From contig CAWHGA010000025.1 in NCBI GenBank assembly GCA_963828705.1, forward strand, positions 70,534 through 134,533: a stretch of DNA of 64,000 nt. Reading direction: 5' to 3'. Numbering within the stretch: the first letter of the stretch is position 1; every line of letters starts with the position of its first letter. The notes below the pieces were generated by a model, which saw only the letters and a program-made list of their open reading frames with translations, did no database searches and was not told the DNA's origin. Below, piece after piece: positions 19,144 through 28,560 of the stretch. Origin of the DNA: CAWDJT01 sp963828705. Its GTDB lineage: Bacteria > Desulfobacterota > Syntrophobacteria > Syntrophobacterales > Syntrophobacteraceae. Position numbers and translations under genes: made by a program.

Positions 19144-20663
19144 ATGAAACATCACTCTCGATCAAATCCGAAACCACCAGTGGAGCACGCTCGTACGTCT
19201 CCACTACCAACGCCTGCAAGCTGTGTACGCCCCTCGGGGCGGCCGTGGCCTTTCAGGGAATTGAAGGTGCCATCGCCTTTCTCCATGGCTCCCAGGGATG
19301 CGCCACCTATATGCGGCGCTATCTCATCAGCCACTTTCGCGAGCCCGTGGACATCGCCTCGTCTTCGCTCGGGCGAAAAGCATGCCGTCTATGGTGGCGG
19401 ACCGAACCTCAAGCAGGGCATCAAAAATGTCATCAAAAAGTACCACCCGCGGGTCATCGGCATTGCCAGCACCTGCCTGACCGAAACCATCGGCGATGAC
19501 GTCCCCATGATCGTCAACGAGCTCCGCAAAGATAGCGGCAGCCGGACCGGGAAGCTGCGATCTGCCGGACCTGGTGACCGTGTCCACGCCAAGCTATGCG
19601 GGCACCCACATGGAAGGTTTCCATGCTGCGGTGCGCGCCACGGTGGACGCTCTCACGCAGCCGGCCGCCGCCCACCGGGGCGGTGAATCTCTTGCCGGGG
19701 TTCGTATCCCCGGCCGATCTTCGCTACCTGAAGGAAATGGTGCAGGACTTCGGTTTGACCGGGATCTGTCCTCCCCGACTATGCCGACCGCCTGGATGGT
19801 CCGGCGCTGGATCATTACGAGAAGATCCCGGCAGGTGGGACGCCCGTGGCCGCCATCCGAGCCATGAGCGGCTCGTCCGCGACCCTGGAGTTCGGCCGAA
19901 CGCTTTTCCCTTCCCCCGCTGCTGTTGAAGCAAAGTTCCCTCTCTCAAGCCATCGGCGGGAAGAGGGTCAGGGTGAGGGGCGAACGACTCCGGGAATCTC
20001 CTCCGGCGGGAAAGGCCTTCGTTGCCAGGCACCGCCGGCGACTCTGCTCGCCGAACGTTTCCAGGTGCCCCGCTTCCCGTTGGGGACCCCCATTGGGCTT
20101 CGTGAAACCGATGCCTTCTGCCGGGTCCTGGAAACCATCTCGGGTCGCAACCTGCCGGAGAAACACGCCGCCGAGCGGGGCCGGCTGGTGGACGCCTACG
20201 TGGACGGGCACAAGTACATCTTCGGCAAACGCGCCGTGGTTTACGGCGAAGAAGATCTGGTGATCGGTCTTACCGCCTTCCTGGTGGAAATCGGCGTCCA
20301 GCCGGTGCTGTGCGCTTCCGGCGGCCGAAGCGGCCGCCTTGAGGAAGCCATCGCCGCGGTCACCCGGGAGTTTCTCCCCGAACCGCCGGTGGTCCGGGAA
20401 GGGAGCCGACTTCTACGAGATCGCCGAGACGGCCCGAGAGGCTCTCACCGGATCTCATGATCGGCAACAGCAAGGGCTACCGCCTGGCCCGCGAGTTGAA
20501 GGTCCCCCTACTGCGGGTGGGGTTTCCCATCCATGACCGATTTGGCGCTCAAAGAGTGCTCCATGTCGGCTATCGCGGCACGCAGGACCTTTTGGACCGG
20601 ATCGTCAATGCCGTTCTCGAGAAAAGCCAGGAATGCTCGCCGGTGGGATACGGCTACCTATAG
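19144..20663 (+). CDS. nifN: FeMo-cofactor scaffold protein NifN (seven frame shifts, internal in-frame repeat)
   Basis: Second subunit of the NifEN scaffold. Pieces in order: 'TTNACKLCTPLGAAVAFQGI', 'LHGSQGCATYMRRYLISHF', 'IASTCLTETIGDDVPMI', 'VSTPSYAGTHMEGFH', 'PTGAVNLLPGFVSPADLRYL', 'RFPLGTPIGLRETDAF', 'LRVGFPIHDRFG' and the end 'GYRGTQDLLDRIVNAVLEK'. The frame shifts near 19190 (net -1 or +2), then +1 near 19373, 19552, 19670, 19777, 20401 and 20450. The corrected length is about 504 residues. That is about 45 more than family members, and the excess is a palindromic repeat translated in frame (see 19903-20037). Confidence 0.9.
19903..20037. repeat. palindromic element inserted in frame inside nifN
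   Basis: Between 'GSSATLEFGRT' and 'ATLLAERFQVPRFPLGTPI', where NifN normally runs on within a few residues, there are about 45 extra codons. They encode '...KFPLSSHRREEGQGEG...', and the reverse strand reads 'PHPDPLP'. These are the translations typical of a common intergenic palindromic repeat. CCCTCT and AGAGGG form a hairpin within it. Frames before and after are the same, so the insertion keeps nifN open. Boundaries are approximate. Confidence 0.75.
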
Positions 20664-20678
20664 AGAGGAGTACAACCC

Positions 20679-21955
20679 ATGAACGCTCGACTGGATCTCG
20701 CCCGCCATCCCTGTTTCAACGAAGACGCCAAACACCACTTCGGCCGGCTTCATCTGCCGGTGGCGCCCAAGTGCAACATCAAGTGCAACTACTGCGACCG
20801 CAAGTACGACTGTGTCAACGAAAGCCGGCCCGGGGTCACCAGCGCCGTGCTGACGCCCGGTCAGGCGCTGCGCTATGTCGAAAGAGTCATGGAAAAGGAA
20901 GCCGACATCTCGGTGGTGGGTATTGCCGGACCGGGGGACCCTCTGGCCAATCCCGCCGAGACCCTGGAAACTCTGCGTCTCATACGCGAGAAGATTCCCC
21001 GAGCATGCTCCTGTGTCTCGCCTCCAACGGTCTGGCCCTGCCAAACTACCTGGATGACTTGGCGGAGATCGGGGTGTCCCATGTGACCGTCACGGTCAAT
21101 GCCGTCGACCCGGAGATCGGCAGCCGAATCTACGCCTGGGTCCGTGATGGCAAGGTCATCTACCGCAAGACGCCAGGCGGCCGAACTCCTGCTGGAACGC
21201 CAGTTGGAATCCATCCGCGGCCTCCATGCCCGCGGCATCATCGTCAAGGTGAACACCATCGTGATCCCGGGCGTGAACGACCATCACGTTCTCGAGGTGG
21301 CGAAGACGGTGGCGGAACTGGGTGCGGACCTCCTCAACTGCATGCCCATTTACCCGAACAAAGACACCCCCTTCGCCGATGTGCGGGAACCGAGCGCACC
21401 GCGCCTGGAAGAGCTGCGCAGTGAAGCCGAAAAGTTCCTCCCGCAGATGCGCCATTGCACCCGCTGCCGAGCCGATGCCGTCGGGCTTCTGGGAGCCGAC
21501 CGATCCGAGGACTGGCGCGGCTGCCTCGAATCCTGCTCCCGCGAGACCTCCAGCCTCCTGGAGCACCCGTCCCTACGTGGCTGTGGCCACCCACGAAGGC
21601 ATTCTGGTCAATCAGCATCTGGGCGAAGCCACCCGATTCCAGATCTGGGGACCGGCAACCGATGGTTTTCGTCTCATCGACGAACGCCCGGCAGCCCAAG
21701 CCGGGAACCGGGCCCCAGCGGTGGCAGGTTCTGGCGGACATCCTCAAGGATTGCCGCGCCGTGCTGGTGAGCGGCTGCGGCGAACGCCCCCGGGAGATCC
21801 TCACCACCTCGGGCGTCCTCCCCGTTGAAATGAACGGTCTCATTGAAACGGGCTTGCGAACCATCTATGCGGGCGGCAATGTGACTGCCCTCAAAGGCAG
21901 GAAACTGGGCTGCGCCAAAGGCAGCGGCTGCGGCGGCGATGGTGGGGGATGCTAG
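20679..21955 (+). CDS. nifB: nitrogenase cofactor biosynthesis radical SAM protein NifB (four shifts)
   Basis: NifB fuses two [4Fe-4S] clusters and inserts carbon to make NifB-co. The radical SAM motif is 'PKCNIKCNYCDRKYDC', with 'ISVVGIAGPGDPLANP' and 'VKVNTIVIPGVNDHHV'. A C-terminal NifX-like domain begins 'RPYVAVATHEGILVNQHLGE', and the tail is 'GCAKGSGCGGDGGGC'. Shifts: near 21003 (net -1 or +2), and +1 near 21170 ('aagacgcc' for 'aagcgcc'), 21568 and 21691. Corrected length is about 424 residues, the two-domain NifB of anaerobes. Starts 16 bases after nifN with GAGAGGAG as ribosome site. Confidence 0.94.
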
Positions 21956-22254
21956 ATCCAGTCCGAGCCAACTCAGGATCAAACAGAAAAGGAAACAGGG
22001 AACGCAAGCTGAATGGTTCGCGACGAGAGTGTTTGACGTTTAGGTGCGTCGCGTCATATAGTCCGCGGGTGGAGGATGATTCTGAACCTTCCGAGGATGA
22101 GGTTGGAGAGCAGATCGGTTGGGAAGTAGATGTTCCCCCATAGGCGCAGGGCGGACGTGCTGGACAGTTTTGTGATGTTTTACCGCAGTTCATTAGCCAT
22201 CGCGTCGTCAATGCCTACGTTATACCTTTAGCTCCGCATACGGTGGATTGAAAT

Positions 22255-22698
22255 ATGAGTGATGTTATAAGGCTGATCGCAAAACTAAGACTGATTGAAG
22301 CTCTGCATGCCGGCGCTGCAACTGAAGGAGAACGGGCCGCGGCTGATAATGCCCGCCAAAAGATAAGGGAAAAGATAAAGCAGTACGAAGAAGCAGATCC
22401 ACCAATAGAGTACAAATTCACTTTGAACAATACCTGGTCCAGGATGCTATTTGTGGCCTTACTGCGTCGTTATGAGATTAGGCCCTATCGTTACTATCGG
22501 CAGCGACATAACACGGTAATGGCCAGGGTTTCCAAGGGCTTTGTGAACAAGACGCTATGGCCTGAGTTCGTGGAACTTGACAAAGAACTCACCACACACC
22601 TTGACGCCGTCGCTGAAAGAATCATCAATGAGTCGATTTTTGCCGACAGCTCCGATCCTGAAGAGATCGCCATGATAGCTCCCGCGGTTGGCAGGTGA
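22255..22698 (+). CDS. hypothetical protein, DUF2786-like
   Basis: 147 residues, intact. The N-terminus 'LRLIEALHAGAATEGERAAA' followed by 'RQKIREKI' resembles the alpha-helical DUF2786 segment ('A...GTEAER.AA...'). The middle part 'NNTWSRMLFVALLRRYEIRP' also resembles proteins with that domain. Function unknown. There is no strong ribosome site; TTGAAAT precedes the ATG. The 299 bases between nifB and this gene hold no gene I can support. Not evidently part of nitrogen fixation. Confidence 0.5.
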   Translation: MSDVIRLIAKLRLIEALHAGAATEGERAAADNARQKIREKIKQYEEADPPIEYKFTLNNTWSRMLFVALLRRYEIRPYRYYRQRHNTVMARVSKGFVNKTLWPEFVELDKELTTHLDAVAERIINESIFADSSDPEEIAMIAPAVGR

Positions 22699-22862
22699 TG
22701 GCACGACGGTTGATCGAAGGGGCCGAATTCGGCAAGAGGAGACTGCGTTCCACCTCGGCCAAAGCCGGGATTCAGCAGTGGTATAGGCAGCTAAAATGCC
22801 TGGATTCCAGCGGCCGTCCGGGGTCAAAACAATCCAATTGAAGACAAAGGAGGAAGGTCACG

Positions 22863-23201
22863 ATGAAGAAATCAACCAGGTACGGTTCGGCGGCAATGGT
22901 GGCGGCTATTCTGATTTCTGCGGCGATCCTCACGTTTCCGGCCATGGCGGCGGCGCAGAGCAAAGCCATTGAAGGGGCTAAATTTGAGGTTTCACAATCG
23001 CTCAACGACAACCTCAAACCGTTTGTCGGCAAGAATGTGTATGTTGCCCTTCGATCCGGGAAAACCTATCTCGGATCTCTCAAGGCGGTTGGAGAACACT
23101 TCATTCACCTGGAAAAGATCGCGGAAAAGAATTTCTTTGATGCCCTGATCCGCATTGAGGATATCACTGCCATCGAGGTGCAATTCCGGGACAACAAATA
23201 G
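22863..23201 (+). CDS. small secreted protein with an Sm-like segment
   Basis: 112 residues with a clear signal peptide (residues about 1-33, ending 'PAMAAAQS'). The mature part contains 'LKPFVGKNVYVALRSGKTYL' and 'GSLKAVGEHFIHLEKI', followed by 'IRIEDITAIEVQF'. This resembles the beta-strand pattern of Sm/LSm-like domains, but in an exported protein. AAAGGAGG precedes the ATG. The function is unknown. Confidence 0.7.
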   Translation: MKKSTRYGSAAMVAAILISAAILTFPAMAAAQSKAIEGAKFEVSQSLNDNLKPFVGKNVYVALRSGKTYLGSLKAVGEHFIHLEKIAEKNFFDALIRIEDITAIEVQFRDNK

Positions 23202-23249
23202 CTGATTTTGGCAGAGGCCAGACGGGGCCGGGCCCAGATAAGAGGGCGT

Positions 23250-23278
23250 CTATGGTTTATTCTTTGACAAAACCATAG
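23250..23278. terminator. inverted repeat between convergent genes, possible bidirectional terminator
   Basis: CTATGGTTT (23250-23258) pairs with AAACCATAG (23270-23278) with an 11-base loop. It lies between two convergent genes. There is no long T-run on either side, so termination is only a possibility. Confidence 0.4.
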
Positions 23279-23303
23279 GCGAAGTCGGTGGTCGTTGACC
23301 TTC

Positions 23304-24855
23304 CTACGGTCCCGAGCAGGCCCGCTTTCGGTGTTCGGAAATGACCGATTCCAGGCCGAATTTCTTGACGCGGTAACCCAACTGGCGCAGAGTGAAGCCC
23401 AGCTCTCGGGCGGCCCAGGACTGAACCCAGCGGTTGCGCTCCAAGGCCCCGAGGATCTCGCGGCATTCGATTTCCTGCATGCGATGAAAAGTCCTGACCG
23501 GGACATCCGGCGCCTCGGTGTCGCCGGCAAGCATGAAGGACAGGGCCTCTGCGTCGATGATCGGCCCTTCGGTCAGGATCACCAGGCGTTCGACCAGGTT
23601 CTCCAGTTCACGAACATTGCCCGGCCAGGAGTGTTCTTCCAAGACCTCCAGACATCTGGGCGCGAACTCCAGCCGCCGGCCGTATTCGGTGGCGGTCTTC
23701 TTGAGAAAGTAGTCCGCCAACAGAGGGATATCCTCTTTCCGTTCCCGCAGCTGGGGGATATCGACTGGAAAAACATTGAGGCGATAGAAGAGGTCCTCAC
23801 GGAAGGAGCCGTCGCCCACCGCCTTGATCAAGTCCTTGTTGGTGGCCGCGATCACTCTGACATCGACTTTGCGCGTCCGGGTGCTTCCCAGCCGTTCGAA
23901 TTCCCGTTCCTGCAGGAAGCGCAAGAGCTTGGCCTGCAAGGCAGCAGGCAGCTCACCGATCTCATCAAGGAAGATGGTCCCGCCGTCGGCTTCTTCGAAA
24001 CGGCCGGGCTTGGTGGTGACCGCACCGGTGTAGGCCCCGCGCTCATGCCCGAAGAGTTCTGATTCGAGAAGGTTTTCCGGCAGGGCGGCGCAATTGACTT
24101 TGACAAAGGGCGATGGCGCCCGCCGGCTCAGTTCATGAACGATTCGAGCCACCAACGTCTTGCCTGTTCCCGACTCCCCCAACAGTAAAACCGAGGCTTT
24201 GCTGGGCGCCACCTTTTCGATGAGCTGCTGCAGTCGCAGCATTGCCTGGCTTTTTCCCACCATGAAAAAGTGGTTGTATTTTTCCGAAACCTCGGCCAGC
24301 AGGGACTGATTATGCCTTTCCAGGCTTTTCTCCCGCTGCTTGACCTGCTGATTCAAGTTGATGAACTGGGCGATCAGCGTAGCCACGATGGTGAGAAACC
24401 GGATGTCTTCTTCAAAGGCGACTATCTTCGCCGAACAGCCGATCCACAGAGAGAACCCCGATGGGCTGCCCGTGTAGCACGATAGGAACGCCGAGAAAAG
24501 CAATGCCTTCCTTCTTAATGGTCCGAGATTGGGTTTTGTTGAGAAACAGAGGCTCCCGGCTAATATCTGGGACCACAAACGGCTGAGCGGTTCTGAAGAT
24601 GAGCCCGGTGATGCCTTCGTCCGGGCGGTATATCCCGCGATTTTTCTCCCTGGGACGCAGTCCGTGCGACGCCTGAATTTTCAGGTTACCGGTTTCCGGA
24701 GCTATCATGGTGATGGTGGCGCGTTCCATCGCCAGCGATTTGGACAGTATCTTGAGGATGTCGCCCAGGGCCTGCTCCAACTCCAGGATCTGGCCGATTA
24801 TCTGGCTGATCTGATAGAGTACCTTCAACTCGGCTTCGCAGATAGTGACTTTCAT
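23304..24855 (-). CDS. nifA: Nif-specific sigma-54 activator NifA (one +1 shift)
   Basis: Activates sigma-54 RNA polymerase at nif promoters. The N-terminal GAF domain spans residues about 5-150 ('ELKVLYQISQIIGQILEL', 'GVPIVLHGQPIGVLSVDRLF'). The AAA+ domain has Walker A 'LLLGESGTGKTLVARIVHEL', a GAYTGA loop in 'GHERGAYTGAVTTKPGRFEE' and Walker B 'GGTIFLDEIGELP'. The C-terminal helix-turn-helix is 'SWAARELGFTLRQLGYRV'. Near 24425 one extra base separates GAF and AAA+ frames ('LFGED' to 'VAFEEDIRFLTIVATL'). The ATG at 24855 is preferred over a GTG at 24867. No Cys-X4-Cys interdomain motif of oxygen-sensitive NifA is seen. The sigma-54 contact loop is GAYTGA rather than GAFTGA. Confidence 0.92.
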
Positions 24856-25003
24856 TTTGTGCCGCACCCCCTGCCCAGGAATGGCTGACTAGCTGAATCC
24901 CCCGCCCAGTCGACCAGGCCAAAGGGCGCTAACACCACCATTGGCCATAGTCTTTCCGGTTCATCACCAATCCAGGACGGGGTCTGGTCCTACCAACTAT
25001 TTA

Positions 25004-25019
25004 GGCAAATTCCTTGCCA
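25004..25019 (-). promoter_or_regulatory. sigma-54 promoter upstream of nifA
   Basis: On the minus strand TGGCAAGGAATTTGCC has GG and GC ten bases apart, preceded by C as in the YTGGCA consensus. It lies about 150 bases before nifA. The rest of 24868-25271 holds no gene; a palindrome TTGCCA-N11-TGGCAA at about 25014-25036 overlaps the promoter and could be a binding site. Confidence 0.75.
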
Positions 25020-25196
25020 GTTCCAAGAATTGGCAAACTAGGGTTGTTTTCAATTGGTTTTATTGGATCGGTCGGGAAAACCGGTCGAAACAAAATTGTG
25101 CTATTCCGGTGTGAAGAACAGGGATTGTACGGTTTGGGTCAAAAACGCTGAGGGTTCGACTTTCAATAGCAAGTTTCCGACCGGAAAGGCCCATTC

Positions 25197-25222
25197 CTGG
25201 ATTCCAGCTTACGCGGAAATGA
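25197..25222. repeat. degenerate half copy of the GTCATTCC-type palindromic repeat
   Basis: CTGGATTCCAGCTTACGCGG and the following bases resemble one arm of the element seen at 36483/38125, 40326 and 47892. The partner arm is missing. Confidence 0.45.
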
Positions 25223-25271
25223 GGATCAAGAGCCTCTTCAGCCGGGAGAAGTTGGTGTCAAGCGGTGGGTA

Positions 25272-25848
25272 TCATTCTTCCAGCAGTCGCTGCAGGTCTT
25301 CCGGGGTGTTGATGTTCCAGAAACTGCGCCCTTCCGGGTCGGCGTTGCGCCATTTGGCTTCACTGATGGGGCGAACCTTGACCTTGCGGTAGAAGTCGAT
25401 AATGCGCCGCCGCTCGGCCTGCAGGGTGCCGGCAATGGCCGGGCAGACAGCGGCGATGGTACAGGGCCAGGAGCGGCTCGTGGCGGTCTCCCACCATCGG
25501 TACCACCACATCGACCCCTGCTCGCGCCTGAAACAGCAACGGGACCAACTCGGGGACCAAAAACGGCATGTCGGTGGCTTTCACCAGGACCCATTCGCGC
25601 GGGCTAAAAAGCAACGCCGTATAGATCCCCCCCAACGGTCCCTGATGCGGTATGACGTCTCGAATCAGGGTGGCGCGCACATCGTAGTAGAGGCTGAGGT
25701 CGTTGGCCACCACCAGCATGGGGTCGCAATGCCGGCGTAGAGTTTCCACACAATGGTCGATCAGACGCTTGCCGCCATGGGGTTCCAGCGCCTTGTTTCG
25801 GCCGAAGCGCCGGCTCTCGCCGCCGGCCAGGACCGCTCCTGTGACCAC
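25272..25848 (-). CDS. mobA: molybdenum cofactor guanylyltransferase (one +1 shift)
   Basis: MobA attaches GMP to molybdopterin to form the guanine dinucleotide cofactor used by formate dehydrogenases and related enzymes. The nucleotidyltransferase signature 'GAVLAGGESRRFGRNKAL' opens the protein, followed by 'DVIPHQGPLGGIYTAL' and 'ATDMPFLVPELV'. Near 25440 (minus-strand 'ctgcccggcc' for 'ctgccggcc') the frame shifts. Corrected, it continues 'AIAGTLQAERRRIIDFYRKV' and ends 'INTPEDLQRLLEE', 191 residues. It follows mobB by six bases. Confidence 0.9.
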
Positions 25849-25854
25849 CGGGAC

Positions 25855-26505
25855 CTACTCCAGCTCGATGTGAATGTCGATGATCCGCGGCTTCTTCCAG
25901 CCCCGCAAGGTCGCCAGCATGCCGACGATGGCTCCGGCCACGAAATCCTGCACGAAATCCTTGATGGGCAGCTTTTTGCCGTCAAGCCGCACCAATACGT
26001 CGGCCGGTTGGCGATCCTTGAGAAACCGGGTTTCGATGAGATCCGCCACCCCCGTCACATCGGCGAAGCCAAACACCGGCACGGCGGCTTCCGCCACATC
26101 GTCGGAAACCAGCGCCAGCAAATTGTCTTCCGCCCCGCAAATCGGCTGCGTTTCGACAACTTTGCGGAATATCTCGATCTTGGGGCGATGCGAGCGTTTG
26201 TAGCCTTCCGTGAGAACCAAATCCTCCTGCCAGAAAAAACGCCCCACGGCCTCTTCCAGGTCCAGTTCAGCATCGGTCCGGCGAATGGTGGCGGTCTGAT
26301 TCGGCGAGACGATGGCGATGGTTTGTGCCCCAGCCTGGCGGTGGCGCCAGGTGTCCTTGCCTTCGCGATCCATTTCAAAGCCGTGAGCGTCGTGCTTGAT
26401 GGTCCCAATGCGGTAGCCGCGACGGACCAGCTCCGGGATCAGCTTCTCCAGAAAAGTGGTTTTGCCGGAATTCGAAGCGCCGACAATACAAACGATGGGT
26501 GGCAT
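25855..26505 (-). CDS. mobB: molybdopterin-guanine dinucleotide biosynthesis GTP-binding protein
   Basis: 216 residues. P-loop 'IVGASNSGKTTFLEKLIPEL', then 'YRIGTIKHDAHGFEMDREGK', 'RQAGAQTIAIVSP' and 'LVLTEGYKRSHRPKIEI', the standard MobB order. MobB assists MobA. A C-terminal extension of about 45 residues after the GTPase domain has 'DVLVRLDGKKLPIKDFVQDF'; similar tails occur in some MobB proteins. It sits directly upstream of mobA on the same transcript. Nearness to nifA may be chance, because FeMo-co does not need MobAB. Confidence 0.9.
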   Translation of the reverse strand: MPPIVCIVGASNSGKTTFLEKLIPELVRRGYRIGTIKHDAHGFEMDREGKDTWRHRQAGAQTIAIVSPNQTATIRRTDAELDLEEAVGRFFWQEDLVLTEGYKRSHRPKIEIFRKVVETQPICGAEDNLLALVSDDVAEAAVPVFGFADVTGVADLIETRFLKDRQPADVLVRLDGKKLPIKDFVQDFVAGAIVGMLATLRGWKKPRIIDIHIELE

Positions 26506-26610
26506 TTGAGACTCCTCGGTAAAGGCGGTGAGGGCGCGAGAACGCCGGAGCGAAAAACCCCAGATCCCAGACCCAGGGCATAACGCGTTCTTCAGATGCT
26601 CTCGCGGCCG

Positions 26611-28065
26611 TTAGTAAGACAGGTAGATGGTCTTGAGTTCGGTGTATTCCTCGATGCCGAAGATGGATTTCTCGCGGCCAAGGCCGCTTTCCTTCATGCC
26701 GCCGAAGGGGGCTTCGGGGAAGGCCTGGTGGATCCCATTGATCCAGACGCTACCGCATTCCAGCCGATTGGCCCATTCCAGGGCGTTGCCCAGGTTACCG
26801 GAAAAGAGGTAGGCGGCCAGACCATAGGGTGTGGCGTTGGCCAGTTCAATGGCCTGGTCCATGTCTTCAAACGGTTGAACCAGGACCACCGGGCCGAAGA
26901 CCTCTTCCTGCATGATGGCCGCGTCGGCCGCGACATCGGTAAGAATGGTGGCGGGGTAGTAGAATCCCCCTTCATAGTCCGGGACCGTAACTGGGCTTCC
27001 CCCAATTAGAAGGCGGGCGCCTTGGGCCACGGCTTCGTCCACCTGGCGAGTGACCTTCTGGAGGATTTCAGCGTGGTTGAGAGGTCCCAGGTCGGTGGTG
27101 GCCTCGCCGGCCGGTCCCACCTTTAGCTTTGCGGCGGCTTTCGCCAGGGTCTTGAGCACCTCCCGGACCAGAGGTTTAGCCACCAGCAACCGACTGATGC
27201 GATAGCAGTACTGACCGCTGTGTTTGAAGGTCTGGCCGACAATTTGGGGGAGCAGTGCCTTCCAGTCGGCGTCGGCACACAGGATCGCCGGGCAGTGCCC
27301 GCCCAGCTCCAGAATGGTTCGCCGGATGAATCTGGCTGCGTCGCTCTGGATCATCTTTCCCACGGCTGTGCTGCCGGTGAAGGCGATCAGGCGCAGCAGA
27401 GGGTGCCGCACCAGCAGCGACCCGGTTACCGGCCCACTGCCGGTGACCACATTGAAGACGCCGGCCGGCAATCCATTCTCCAGGGCCAACTTAGCCAGCT
27501 TGATGGTGCTGAGCGGGGTGTGTTCGTCAGGTTTGGCCACCATGGTACAACCTACGGCCAGGGCCGGGGCCAGCTTGACGATCAGGGTGCTGAGTGGATA
27601 GTTGAATGGAGTGATGGCCGCCACCACACCCACCGGTTCTCGCACTACCAGCACGTGTTGCCGCGGGTTTCCCAGCAGGGGGAGGTGCCCGGCCAGGCGC
27701 TGGCTTTCCTCGGCAAAGTAATCCAGCAGGGCGGCTGCGCTGGTCACTTCACCGAGCGCGGCGGTCCAGGTCTTACCTGCTTCCCGCATCAGCAGAGCGG
27801 CAAGCGCTTCCTGCTCCTGCCGCAGCCCGTCCGCCAGAGCGTGGAGCCGCGCGCCACGCTCCGCCATGGAAAGTGCGCGCCACGCTCCAAAGGCTTCGGC
27901 GGCGCTGCGCACCGCCTTATCCACCAGCACTTCATCGGCTTCGGGAGTCTGCGCAAAGGCATCGCCGCTGGAAGGGTCCACCAGCGGCAGCCAGTTGATC
28001 GAGTCCCATCCGTCTTCGCGGCCGTGGATAAAACAGGGGTAGGAAGCTAGATCGTGACGTTTCAC
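26611..28065 (-). CDS. NAD(P)-dependent aldehyde dehydrogenase
   Basis: 484 residues, intact, from a GTG start that overlaps the stop of the upstream His-rich gene (GTGA). ALDH-fold motifs are 'AAITPFNYPLSTLIVKLAPA', 'VAKPDEHTPLS', 'LIAFTGSTAVGK', the catalytic Glu in 'ILELGGHCPA' and the catalytic Cys in 'KHSGQYCYRISRL'. 'EEVFGPVVLVQPFEDM' and 'SGLGREKSIFGIEEYTE' close it. The sequence type resembles lactaldehyde, succinate-semialdehyde and GapN-like dehydrogenases; the substrate is not decidable here. Confidence 0.85.
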   Translation of the reverse strand: MKRHDLASYPCFIHGREDGWDSINWLPLVDPSSGDAFAQTPEADEVLVDKAVRSAAEAFGAWRALSMAERGARLHALADGLRQEQEALAALLMREAGKTWTAALGEVTSAAALLDYFAEESQRLAGHLPLLGNPRQHVLVVREPVGVVAAITPFNYPLSTLIVKLAPALAVGCTMVAKPDEHTPLSTIKLAKLALENGLPAGVFNVVTGSGPVTGSLLVRHPLLRLIAFTGSTAVGKMIQSDAARFIRRTILELGGHCPAILCADADWKALLPQIVGQTFKHSGQYCYRISRLLVAKPLVREVLKTLAKAAAKLKVGPAGEATTDLGPLNHAEILQKVTRQVDEAVAQGARLLIGGSPVTVPDYEGGFYYPATILTDVAADAAIMQEEVFGPVVLVQPFEDMDQAIELANATPYGLAAYLFSGNLGNALEWANRLECGSVWINGIHQAFPEAPFGGMKESGLGREKSIFGIEEYTELKTIYLSY

Positions 28066-28437
28066 GTGCTCTGACCTGATGCCGATTGCAATAGTGCCAA
28101 CGCTTTCTGCAACTGCTCATTCTGGAGCAGACTCTGTCTGGCTACATCCTCAATGAGTACGGCCGCTCCCGCTCTGCCCCATCTCCCGGGCGCGCTCCGC
28201 CCAATCGCTGAACGAGTGGGCATGCTCCTCATTGTGGTGCAGCCAGTGTTCCACCATCCGAGTGAGCCGCTGATGCGGTGTGAGTGCAGGGCTTGGCGCC
28301 TCATCAGCCGTTGGCACCGGCGAATGGGTGTGTCCTTGGTGATGATCATGCTCGTGGTGGTGATCGTGGCCATGCTCATGTTCGTGATGGCCCTGCTGCC
28401 CGTGATGATGGTGATGGTGTCCCTGGTGACGACACAT
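28062..28437 (-). CDS. histidine-rich putative metal-binding protein (one +1 shift)
   Basis: The ATG at 28437 follows AAGGAG. The protein begins MCRHQGHHHHHH and has about 25 His in the first 45 residues, alternating with Glu, Asp and Gly. A helical part 'LTRMVEHWLHHNEEHAHSFS' and a C-terminal tail 'LLQNEQLQKALALLQSAS' follow. Near 28170 one extra G shifts the frame; corrected it is 124 residues and its TGA overlaps the next GTG. Such proteins buffer nickel, zinc or cobalt. It resembles the His-rich tails of HypB, CooJ or SlyD only in composition. Metal and role are inference. Confidence 0.75.
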
Positions 28438-28560
28438 GGAAGACTCCTTATTTGTGATTGGTGCGACTAATAACCGTTTGAAGCCCTTCAAGACCGCAGT
28501 CTTGCGTTTGACGCGGCTGTCGGCCTATGCTAGCTTCCTAAAACGACAAGGAGCGTGCTG

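Noticed and set aside
19895..20057. GCCGAACG direct repeat (19895, 20050) as target duplication of the nifN insert
   Set aside because: The copies are 155 bases apart, which is not a multiple of three and would break the frame on excision; the second copy encodes the conserved 'LAERF' of NifN.
2780..22000. Programmed ribosomal frameshifting as the cause of split genes
   Set aside because: The sites lack a common slippery heptamer plus structure, occur in many unrelated genes several times each, and are almost all simple one-base excesses.
21949..22143. Small plus-strand frame between nifB and the DUF2786-like gene
   Set aside because: Starts within the nifB stop region, has no ribosome site and no similarity I know.
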